From assembly GCA_036732565.1 (NCBI GenBank), contig DAINCF010000070.1, positions 1 through 18,956 of the forward strand: a stretch of DNA of 18,956 bases, read 5' to 3'. Of this stretch, positions 7,009 to 12,984 are shown one piece after another. The notes beneath the pieces are model-generated. The model saw only the letters and a program-made list of their open reading frames with translations. It had not been told where the DNA came from and did no database searches. The position numbers and the translations under genes were made by a program. Numbering within the stretch: position 1 is the stretch's first letter; the number at the start of each line of letters is the position of its first letter. Origin of the DNA: JAIVJN01 sp036732565. GTDB lineage: Bacteria; Acidobacteriota; Vicinamibacteria; Vicinamibacterales; UBA2999.

Positions 7009-7024
7009 GCTCGTCCCATCTATC

Positions 7025-9085
7025 TTACGGCACACCGGCCACGCGCAACGTCTGGTAAACGATGAGCGCTGCCACGTAGGCCAGGCTCGACATATAGCCG
7101 AGCTGTAGCGCCGCGTACTTGAGCGAGCCCGTCTCCTTCCGCGTCACCGTCAGCGTCGGCAGGCACTGCATGGCGAGGACGAAGAAGATCAGCGCGCTTG
7201 CCGCCGTCGCGGGCGAGAACACCAGCGAGCCGTCGTCGCGCGTCATCGTCCGAATGCGCGAGATGACGCCCTCGTCGACATCGGTCTGCTCTCCACCGCC
7301 CACGAGCACGGACATCGTCGAGACGAACACTTCGCGTGCGAGGAAGCTCGTGAGGACGCCGACCGTCAACTGCCAGTCGTAGCCCAACGGCTCGAACACC
7401 GGCTGCGCGAAACGGCCAAGACGACCGGCGAAGCTCCCCGCCTGCTCTTCCTGCTTGTGCAGCAGGTCCGCTTCAGCCGTCAGCGCTTCGGCACGGTCAG
7501 CAGCGACGCCAACTGCAGCCGCCTCGGCGCGCAATGCCCGTACTTGAGAAGACGGCTCGACCTGCGGGTACGCACTCAGCCACCACATGATCACGCAGAT
7601 CGCCATGATCACCGTGCCCGCGGTCTTGAGGAACGCGATGCCTTGATCCTTCGCCGTCAGCAACGCATTCATGAGGGACGGCACCTTGTAGCTTGGCAAC
7701 TCGAGCATCATCGGACGCGCGCGTCCCTCGAGGATGGTCCGACCAAACAGCCACGCGGTGAACAATCCCGCGATCGCGCCCAGCAAGTAGCAGCTCGCGA
7801 ACGCCACGCCGGCGAGCGCCGGTCGGTCCACGAACAACAGGCTCGTCAGCAGCACGTACACCGGCAAGCGCGCCGAACAACTCATGAACGGCGCGACGAG
7901 AATCGTCGCGAGCCGATCGCGGCGATCGGGAATCAGCCGCGTGCTCATGATGCCCGGCAGCGCGCAGGCATGCGACGTCAGCAACGGCACGAACGCATGG
8001 CCTGGCAGTCCAAACCGATGCAGCAGCCGATCCATCACGAACGCCGCGCGCGCGAGGTACCCCGTGTCTTCGAGCAGGCTAATCAGGAAGAACAGCAGGC
8101 AGATCTGCGGAAGGAAGACGATCGTGCCGGCGACGCCGCCGATGATGCCATTCGCGAGCAGGTCGCGCACAGGTCCTTCGGGCAGATACGTCGTCACGAG
8201 ATCGCCAAGGCGCGCGAACGTCGCTTCGATCAAGTCCATCGGCACCGTGGCGAGCGCGAACAGCGTCCAGAACAGCCCGCCCATGATCGCCAGGAACGCG
8301 AGGATGCCGAGCACCGGATGCGTAAAGCCGCGATCGAGCCGCTCGGTAAACGTGTCGACGTCAGACCCGACCGCGTGGGTGCCGCCTGCGGCATCGACGA
8401 GAATGCCGTCCGCCCACTCCGTGAGCGCCTCGACCGACTGAGGCCTGCCCGCCGCAGCCGCGGCGAAGGCGGGTAGATCGACGGGCCGCACCTGACGCGG
8501 CGAGCGCAACGCCTCGGACAGCGCCGATCGCAGGGCGTCCAGGCCCTCGCCTTTGCGCGCGACCATCGGCACCACCGGCACCCCGAGCCGCCGCGCGAGC
8601 GTCGCGGCGTCCACGGTCAAGCCACGCCGCTGGGCGAGGTCGACCATGTTCAGCGCGACCACGACAGGCTCGTCATAGGCGAGCAGTTGCCCGACGAGCA
8701 CGAGGTTGCGCGTGAGATTGCACGCATCGACCAGCACGATCACGGCGTCGGGACGACGGAAGAGGCCTTCGCCGCGGAGCACGCTGCGGACGATGCGCGA
8801 TTCCGGCGCATCGAGCTCGAGCTCGTACAAACCAGGCAGGTCCACGACTTCGAGCGCGCGCACCTGACCGCCGGAGCCCTGGCGGAGGGGGTCGCTCAGC
8901 TCGGCGCGTCCAACACGCGTCGACGTCGTGGTGCCGGGAAAATTGGAGGTCTTGGCCCGCGCGCCGCAGAGCCGATTGAAGAGCGTCGTTTTTCCCGTAT
9001 TGGGATTGCCGATGAGGGCAACGCGGGCGGCCGTGCGAACGGCCTCGACGGCGCCGACGCCTTCGAGCACTGCGGAGGACGGCAT
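7025..9085 (-). CDS. feoB: Ferrous iron transporter FeoB
   Basis: This 686-residue inner-membrane protein takes up Fe(II). The N-terminal G domain shows G1 GNPNTGKTT (26-34), a Thr-rich switch I near 52-54, G3 DLPG (82-85) and G4 NMVD (146-149). A helical domain of guanine-dissociation-inhibitor type follows, then two Gate domains with multiple membrane helices, including the conserved HACALPGIMSTR and CSARLPVYVLL segments, and a FeoB-like LAREVFVSTM near the end. I start at ATG 9085 (MPSSAVLEG), which puts the P-loop at the usual distance; upstream frame to 9205 overlaps feoA. Residues about 65-75 (DPLRQGSGGQV) are an unusual insert between switch I and G3, encoded by a hairpin repeat. feoA ends 8 nt upstream. 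Confidence 0.96.
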   Translation of the reverse strand: MPSSAVLEGVGAVEAVRTAARVALIGNPNTGKTTLFNRLCGARAKTSNFPGTTTSTRVGRAELSDPLRQGSGGQVRALEVVDLPGLYELELDAPESRIVRSVLRGEGLFRRPDAVIVLVDACNLTRNLVLVGQLLAYDEPVVVALNMVDLAQRRGLTVDAATLARRLGVPVVPMVARKGEGLDALRSALSEALRSPRQVRPVDLPAFAAAAAGRPQSVEALTEWADGILVDAAGGTHAVGSDVDTFTERLDRGFTHPVLGILAFLAIMGGLFWTLFALATVPMDLIEATFARLGDLVTTYLPEGPVRDLLANGIIGGVAGTIVFLPQICLLFFLISLLEDTGYLARAAFVMDRLLHRFGLPGHAFVPLLTSHACALPGIMSTRLIPDRRDRLATILVAPFMSCSARLPVYVLLTSLLFVDRPALAGVAFASCYLLGAIAGLFTAWLFGRTILEGRARPMMLELPSYKVPSLMNALLTAKDQGIAFLKTAGTVIMAICVIMWWLSAYPQVEPSSQVRALRAEAAAVGVAADRAEALTAEADLLHKQEEQAGSFAGRLGRFAQPVFEPLGYDWQLTVGVLTSFLAREVFVSTMSVLVGGGEQTDVDEGVISRIRTMTRDDGSLVFSPATAASALIFFVLAMQCLPTLTVTRKETGSLKYAALQLGYMSSLAYVAALIVYQTLRVAGVP
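8862..8890 (-). repeat. Hairpin-like repeat inserted in frame in feoB
   Basis: The segment contains CCGCC (8868-8872) and GGCGG (8881-8885) around an 8-nt loop, in G/C-rich sequence that encodes PLRQGSGGQ. Without it the protein would read directly from the strand GRAELS into RALEVVDLPG, as FeoB proteins normally do. The extent of the insert is estimated from the protein pattern. Confidence 0.65.
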
Positions 9086-9093
9086 GCTCAGGC

Positions 9094-9342
9094 TCAGGCC
9101 GCTTCGTCGGCCTCGGGAATGACGAAGATACCACCCGCCACGGCCTTCGACAGACCGATGCGCGTCGCCCGCACCTGCACGATGCACGGCTCGCCGGTCT
9201 TGCACAGGCGAAGCTCGCAGGCGCCGGTCAGGCCGAGCGCGCGAAGCAGACTCGAGGAGGCGGGATCCAGCCGGGCCTCGTGAAGCCGGGCCCGGCTTCC
9301 GACGCGGAGCTCACTGAGACGAACTGGAGCAACTGACGGCAT
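9094..9342 (-). CDS. feoA: FeoA, SH3-like partner of FeoB
   Basis: The 82-residue protein is a small SH3-like beta-barrel of the FeoA family. It shows the leading L-S-E-L-R-V-G-S-R-A-R-L block, a central A-L-G-L-T-G-A-C-E-L segment, the strand C-I-V-Q-V-R-A-T-R-I-G-L-S-K and the closing A-G-G-I-F-V-I-P strand. FeoA helps FeoB-dependent Fe(II) uptake by contacting the transporter in the cytoplasm. ATG 9342 puts the conserved block near the N-terminus; an in-frame GTG at 9372 would add ten hydrophobic residues and cannot be excluded, as neither start has a good Shine-Dalgarno. It is the first gene of the feoA-feoB-Cys protein run, 8 nt before feoB. Confidence 0.92.
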   Translation of the reverse strand: MPSVAPVRLSELRVGSRARLHEARLDPASSSLLRALGLTGACELRLCKTGEPCIVQVRATRIGLSKAVAGGIFVIPEADEAA

Positions 9343-9399
9343 GATGGCGATGGCAGCCAGGTGAACGGCCACCGCGGCCGTACAACCCGACTGTCTCGC

Positions 9400-9405
9400 A
9401 TCATA
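9400..9405 (-). promoter_or_regulatory. Probable -10 element of the feo operon
   Basis: On the - strand this reads TATGAT, one base from the -10 consensus. About 17 nt upstream is GAGACG, a poor -35, which falls inside the inverted repeat at 9410-9434. Transcription would start near 9393, 50 nt before the feoA ATG. Confidence 0.5.
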
Positions 9406-9409
9406 GCAT

Positions 9410-9434
9410 GATGGTGAGACCGCGTCTCATTATC
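9410..9434. promoter_or_regulatory. Inverted-repeat operator candidate (Fur-like half sites) for feoAB
   Basis: Arms GATGGTGAGAC (9410-9420) and GTCTCATTATC (9424-9434) are separated by CGC. The reverse complement of the right arm is GATAATGAGAC, which agrees with the left arm at 9 of 11 positions. GATAATGA is a textbook Fur half site, but here the two halves are further apart than in the usual Fur box. The repeat overlaps the expected -35 of the feo promoter, the right place for a repressor. The identity of the regulator is inferred. Confidence 0.5.
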
Positions 9435-9484
9435 GTGGGGGCCGGCTTCAGCCGGCCCGGGTCCGCCTGAAGGCGGACCCCACG
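9434..9484. repeat. Twin hairpin repeat between DUF937 gene and feoA
   Basis: Two perfect hairpins lie side by side: GGGCCGGCT with its complement (9439-9447 and 9450-9458, 2-nt loop) and GGGTCCGCCT with its complement (9459-9468 and 9471-9480, 2-nt loop). The outer CGTGGGG (9434-9440) and CCCCACG (9478-9484) also pair, so one long structure is possible. No T-run follows, so it is more like a dispersed REP-type element than a classic terminator, though it could end DUF937 transcription. The remainder of the 9343-9526 gap holds the feo promoter region and no gene. Confidence 0.85.
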
Positions 9485-9526
9485 CCCATTCTCGTACACC
9501 ACGCCCCGCTCGTACAGGCCTCAGGC

Positions 9527-10072
9527 CTACCGACTGCCGAGCCACTTGCCGACCGATCCGAGCACATCGTCGATCGCCGAGCCATCGCGATTCTGATCGA
9601 GCATCGGCGACAGCATATCCAGCAAGCCGCCACCCGCCGCCGCGCCGCCGGGCTGCGAGGCGCGCTTGCTCATCGCGCCCATCATCATCGCGGCCACCAT
9701 CGGCAGCATCTGTTTCAGGATGTCCGCGCCGATACCGGTCTGGGCCGACGCGCGGGTCGCAACCTCGCGGCTGACCTCTTTCGATCCGAAGATATGGCCC
9801 AGGATCCCGTTGCCATCGTCGACCGTCTCGCGGCGCCCGAACGCCGAGGGGTCGTCGACGTATTGTTGGTGCGATCCACCTACCAGTGCTCCCAGCAGAT
9901 CGTCCAGGCCGCCTTGCGTGGAGGTGTTGCGCTGGACGCCAGCCGCCAAGGCTGGGACGAGCGCCGACAACGCCGCGCTGACTTGACTGTCGTCGAGGCC
10001 GAACTTCTGGCCCAGTTGTCGCGTCGCGCCGCCGCCCTGCGCGTTGAGCAATGCACTCAGAATGTCGTCCAT
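9527..10072 (-). CDS. DUF937 family protein
   Basis: The 181-residue protein opens with M-D-D-I-L-S-A-L-L and contains a long stretch of DUF937-like helices: GLDDSQVSAALSALVPALAA near 25-44, I-L-G-H-I-F-G-S-K-E-V near 89-99, and a helical ADILKQMLPMVAAMMMGAM near 114-132, followed by a Gly/Ala-rich linker and a short C-terminal helix. No signal peptide or transmembrane helix is obvious, although the Met-rich segment is quite hydrophobic. The molecular function of DUF937 is not established. A strong GGGAGGAG sits just upstream of the ATG. The gene is divergent from the YbaY-META lipoprotein gene, with 86 nt between them that must hold both promoters. Confidence 0.88.
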   Translation of the reverse strand: MDDILSALLNAQGGGATRQLGQKFGLDDSQVSAALSALVPALAAGVQRNTSTQGGLDDLLGALVGGSHQQYVDDPSAFGRRETVDDGNGILGHIFGSKEVSREVATRASAQTGIGADILKQMLPMVAAMMMGAMSKRASQPGGAAAGGGLLDMLSPMLDQNRDGSAIDDVLGSVGKWLGSR

Positions 10073-10158
10073 ACAACTCCTCCCAAGGGCGTCCGCCGTC
10101 GCCTTTGCAGGCCACGGCGAGACAAGCCCGAGACGATAATAGGCCAGGAGGTTCGCTG

Positions 10159-10980
10159 ATGCTCGCGAGAATGATCATCACGGTCACGCTGTCGATCGGC
10201 GCCGCGTGCGCATCCGACGCGTCGGATGGGTCACCGACGCAGCCCTCGTCGGCGGCTTCGGCCACACCGAAGTCGATGTCAGGGCGGGTCACCTACCTGC
10301 AACGGATCGCGCTGCCTGCAGGCGCGGTCATCGAGGTCAGCCTCGACGACGTCTCGCGCGCCGATGCCCCGGCGCAGCGTCTCGGCAGCACACTGGTCAC
10401 GACCACGGGCGAGAACGTCCCGATTCCATTCACGGTGACCTACGATGGCGCGGCCGTCCGACCGGAGCGCACCTACGCCGTGTCCGCGCGCATCACCATC
10501 GACGGACAGCTGCGATGGATTTCCTCGACCAGACATCCCGTGCTGACCGCCGGTCACCCGTCCGACGACGTGACCATCACCGTGCAACAGGTGCCAGAGA
10601 TACAGGACGCGGCGGCACGCGACTCGCAGCCGGATGAGTCGTCGGTCGTCGGCCGCTGGCAGTTGGAGCGCATCGAGTACGGCAAAGACAAGACGGTGAC
10701 ACCGCCCTCGCCTGAGAAATATCGCGTCGAGTTCACGACCGGCGGCAATCTCGTCGCGCAACTGGACTGCAATCGCGGTCGAGGCAGCTACAAGCTGTCC
10801 GGCTCGACGCTCGCCATCGACCCGATTCTCGCGACCCTCATGGCGTGCGGCGAAGGCTCCATCGCATCCGAATTTACGAAAGCGTTGCAACTTTCGACGT
10901 CGTTTCGTCGCGCCAACGACACGCTCATGTTGTCGATGCGCAACGATGCTGGAACCGTGCACATGAAGTTGGTGCCGTAG
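10159..10980 (+). CDS. YbaY-like plus META domain lipoprotein
   Basis: The 273-residue product begins with a lipoprotein signal ending in I-G-A-A-C (lipid-modified Cys17). Residues about 40-150 match a YbaY-type beta domain: S-G-R-V-T-Y-L, ALPAGAVIEVSLDDVSRADA, the strand ENVPIPFTVTYD and the RPERTYAVSARI segment. Residues about 160-273 match a META/HslJ domain: V-V-G-R-W-Q-L-E-R-I, the turn LDCNRGRGSYKLSG and the segment ILATLMACGEGS, with two Cys in the positions usual for META. Both domains occur in envelope proteins linked to stress or adhesion in other bacteria, roles not firmly known. CAGGAGG lies 8 nt upstream of ATG 10159, so I prefer it over the upstream in-frame ATG at 10051, which overlaps the divergent gene. 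Confidence 0.88.
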   Translation: MLARMIITVTLSIGAACASDASDGSPTQPSSAASATPKSMSGRVTYLQRIALPAGAVIEVSLDDVSRADAPAQRLGSTLVTTTGENVPIPFTVTYDGAAVRPERTYAVSARITIDGQLRWISSTRHPVLTAGHPSDDVTITVQQVPEIQDAAARDSQPDESSVVGRWQLERIEYGKDKTVTPPSPEKYRVEFTTGGNLVAQLDCNRGRGSYKLSGSTLAIDPILATLMACGEGSIASEFTKALQLSTSFRRANDTLMLSMRNDAGTVHMKLVP

Positions 10981-10994
10981 TCGTCCGGTTGTCC

Positions 10995-11023
10995 TTGACA
11001 GCGTGTGCGCGCGGCGTTACGTT
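10995..11023 (+). promoter_or_regulatory. Probable sigma-70-type promoter
   Basis: A perfect TTGACA (10995-11000) is followed after 17 nt by TACGTT (11018-11023), which keeps the three most important -10 bases. It lies 90-115 nt upstream of the wHTH microprotein gene and would drive that gene and the overlapping formamidase-family gene. Confidence 0.5.
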
Positions 11024-11110
11024 GCGTGTAGTCTCCCTCGTGTCTCGAAATACAGGTGCTCGCAACGAGGCACCGGGCACGATCGAGAGGCCATCAATCG
11101 GGAGGATGAC

Positions 11111-11335
11111 ATGGCCTCCACCATCCCCGTCGCTCCGAATCCCGCGCGTCGGGTCAGCGCTGAATTCCTGGAGATGCCAGGACTGAAGCTGACCGCCCTT
11201 CAAGCCAGTCGTTTGTTCGGGTTGAATCCCAGCGAATGTCAATCGCTGCTCGCACAGTTCGTCGCTCAGGGCTTTCTCATACGTACCGCTGACGGACAGT
11301 ACATCAGGCCATCCATGCGACAATCCGGCGCATGA
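11111..11335 (+). CDS. Small winged-helix-like protein
   Basis: This 74-residue protein consists of a disordered N-terminus (residues 1-18) and one compact helix-turn-helix-like domain. The segment from MPGLKLTALQASRLFGLNPS to GFLIRTADGQYIR reads as two helices, a turn, a recognition-type helix (ECQSLLAQFVAQG) and a beta hairpin, the order seen in winged helices. It may bind DNA, but no family name can be given with confidence. GGAGG sits 6 nt before the ATG. Its stop overlaps the start of the next gene by four bases (ATGA), so translation of the two is coupled. An in-frame ATG at 11003 would run into the promoter region and is not used. Confidence 0.75.
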   Translation: MASTIPVAPNPARRVSAEFLEMPGLKLTALQASRLFGLNPSECQSLLAQFVAQGFLIRTADGQYIRPSMRQSGA

Positions 11336-12336
11336 TGCGCTATGGGATTGCGCCTGTCCTCGCGTCGCTCGTCTCTCTGTCGTTAGTGGCCACGCCGCGC
11401 GCGAGCGTGGCGCAGACCATCACCTTCGAACCCACCACCGGTGTACAGACCTTCGCCGTCCGCGAGCCGGTGCTGCGCGTGAAGCCCGGCACGACCGTCC
11501 AGTCGCGGACGTTCACGAGGCCCGGCGACTATTACGATCCGACCACCGCCGGGCCGTGGCCCGGTGAAGTGGGGCCGTTCTACATCGAAGGCGCCACGCC
11601 GAACGACACCCTGGTCGTCCGCATCCTCAAGTTGACGCCCAATCAAGACGTCGCCATCTCGAACGTCACGCCGGCCAGCATCAGCGCGGTCGCGGGCGAC
11701 AGCCGCACGCGCATCCTCAACGACCCGCTCCCGGCACGACGATTCGTGTGGAAGCTGGATCGCCAGCGGATGGTCGGCAGCCTCGACCTGCCGAATTCAG
11801 CGAGCAAGCGCATCGAGCTGCCGCTGCGCCCCATGCTCGGGCGTATCGCCGTCGCGCCGGCGGGTCAGGAAGCGTTCGGAGGGCTCTGGCCGGGCGACTT
11901 CGGCGGCAACCTGGACGCCTCGGACGTGCGCGAAGGCGTCACGGTCCACTTGCCCATCTTCCACGAGGGCGCGTACTTCTACTTCGGCGACTTCCACGCC
12001 CTGCAAGGGGATGGGGAGATCGCCGGCTCCGGCCTGGAGTCGACCGCCGACGTCACGTTGCACTTCGATCTGATCAAGGGCAAGCGCATCCGCTGGCCGC
12101 GCATCGAGGACGCGGACAACATCATGGTCGCCGGCAGCATCCGTCCGCTCGGCGACGCGCTGCGCATCGCCTACGTCGAGCTCATTCAATGGCTGGTCGA
12201 CGACTACGGCTTCGACAAGATGGAAGCGTACCAGGTGGTCTCACAGGCCACCACCGCTCGCATCGCCAACATGGTGGACCCCAATCACACCGTGATCGCG
12301 CGCTTTCCGAAGAGCGCGTTGCCGCCAAAGAAATAA
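11332..12336 (+). CDS. Exported acetamidase/formamidase family protein
   Basis: The 334-residue protein has an N-terminal signal peptide (about residues 1-27, ending A-S-V-A-Q) and an acetamidase/formamidase-like barrel. Family marks include G-P-F-Y-I-E-G-A with the following D-T-L-V-V, the L-G-R-I-A-V-A-P strand, the P-G-D-F-G-G-N-L-D turn, and the metal/active-site region F-Y-F-G-D-F-H-A-L-Q-G-D-G-E-I-A-G. Family enzymes hydrolyse formamide or acetamide to ammonia and the acid. Most are cytoplasmic, so the exported form is unusual in location and its substrate is unknown. It begins with ATG ATG and overlaps the wHTH gene by 4 nt; no separate promoter is evident. Confidence 0.88.
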   Translation: MMRYGIAPVLASLVSLSLVATPRASVAQTITFEPTTGVQTFAVREPVLRVKPGTTVQSRTFTRPGDYYDPTTAGPWPGEVGPFYIEGATPNDTLVVRILKLTPNQDVAISNVTPASISAVAGDSRTRILNDPLPARRFVWKLDRQRMVGSLDLPNSASKRIELPLRPMLGRIAVAPAGQEAFGGLWPGDFGGNLDASDVREGVTVHLPIFHEGAYFYFGDFHALQGDGEIAGSGLESTADVTLHFDLIKGKRIRWPRIEDADNIMVAGSIRPLGDALRIAYVELIQWLVDDYGFDKMEAYQVVSQATTARIANMVDPNHTVIARFPKSALPPKK

Positions 12337-12510
12337 AAGGCAACACAGATGGCACAGATGGCACGGAGAAGAGGGACGCCCGGCGGTCCGGCCGCGTAGC
12401 GGCCGACTCGTGGCTTTGCCGCGCCGCCGGGCGGTCGCTTTCGGCCTTCGTGACCTCGTGCTCTTCGTGGCTCACCTATCTGTGTCATCTGTGCCATCTG
12501 TGTTGCCTTT
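12336..12510. terminator. Nested inverted repeat joining two convergent stop codons
   Basis: A 25-bp perfect inverted repeat (12336-12360 and 12486-12510) built from 9-bp CACAGATGG units begins on the last base of the formamidase stop codon and ends on the DoxX stop codon. Within its 125-nt interior are two smaller nested stems: GCCCGGCGG with CCGCCGGGC (12378-12386/12424-12432) and CGGCCGC with GCGGCCG (12389-12395/12399-12405). A C-T-T-C-G-T-G periodic stretch occupies 12446-12473. A shared bidirectional terminator is a plausible role; it also resembles a dispersed repeat. Confidence 0.7.
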
Positions 12511-12940
12511 ATCTCTTGACGCTGGCCGGTAGGTTCGATCCTCCGATGGCGAGCGCGAGGAGGCCGCCGATGACGGGCAGGCCGAATCCGTTGGTCAGGT
12601 AGGCGTAGCGGAAGATGATGCCGCTGGCGAAGTGGAAGTTGAGGATCATCAGCAGCCCGAGCATCGCGGCCAGGCGCGTGTAGATGCCGAGGATGAGCGC
12701 GAGGCCGGTCGCCATTTCGGCGATCGGAACGATGCGGGCAAAGACTGGCGCGCCGGGCAGACAGAGCGTCTGCAGGTACCAGCGACTGAGCGGTCCGGCT
12801 TCATCCAGCCACCCGGTGAGCTGCGACGTCAGCGCGCTCGCATCGGTGAGCCAGCCAATCTTGCTGAGGCTCATGAAGAGAAAGAACACCCCAAGGAATA
12901 TCCGGAGCGCGGTCAGTCCGAGCGCGTGAGTGTTCGACAT
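12509..12940 (-). CDS. DoxX family membrane protein
   Basis: The 143-residue protein has about four transmembrane helices and the DoxX pattern: an N-terminal helix with A-L-R-I-F-L-G-V-F-F-L-F-M-S-L-S-K, the P-I-A-E-M-A-T-G-L-A-L-I-L-G turn-helix, and the later M-I-L-N-F-H-F-A-S segment. Some members take part in quinone- or thiol-linked redox chemistry, but the function of this one is unknown. Translation starts at ATG 12940; the TonB-dependent receptor gene ends 44 nt upstream on the same strand, so they may share a transcript. The stop codon lies inside the large inverted repeat. Confidence 0.88.
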   Translation of the reverse strand: MSNTHALGLTALRIFLGVFFLFMSLSKIGWLTDASALTSQLTGWLDEAGPLSRWYLQTLCLPGAPVFARIVPIAEMATGLALILGIYTRLAAMLGLLMILNFHFASGIIFRYAYLTNGFGLPVIGGLLALAIGGSNLPASVKR

Positions 12941-12984
12941 GGCGATAGCCTACCGCGCCGCAGGCACGGTGAAGCGTTCCAACA

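Noticed and set aside
7457..8476. 339-codon + strand frame opposite feoB
   Set aside because: Composition is Arg/Gln/His-rich and it mirrors feoB, whose motifs are unambiguous.
9228..10292. Long - strand open frame of 354 codons across DUF937 and the feo promoter
   Set aside because: It is a shadow frame typical of high G+C DNA: it crosses the promoter and twin hairpins, has Arg/Gly-rich composition and overlaps the well-supported DUF937 gene and the divergent lipoprotein.
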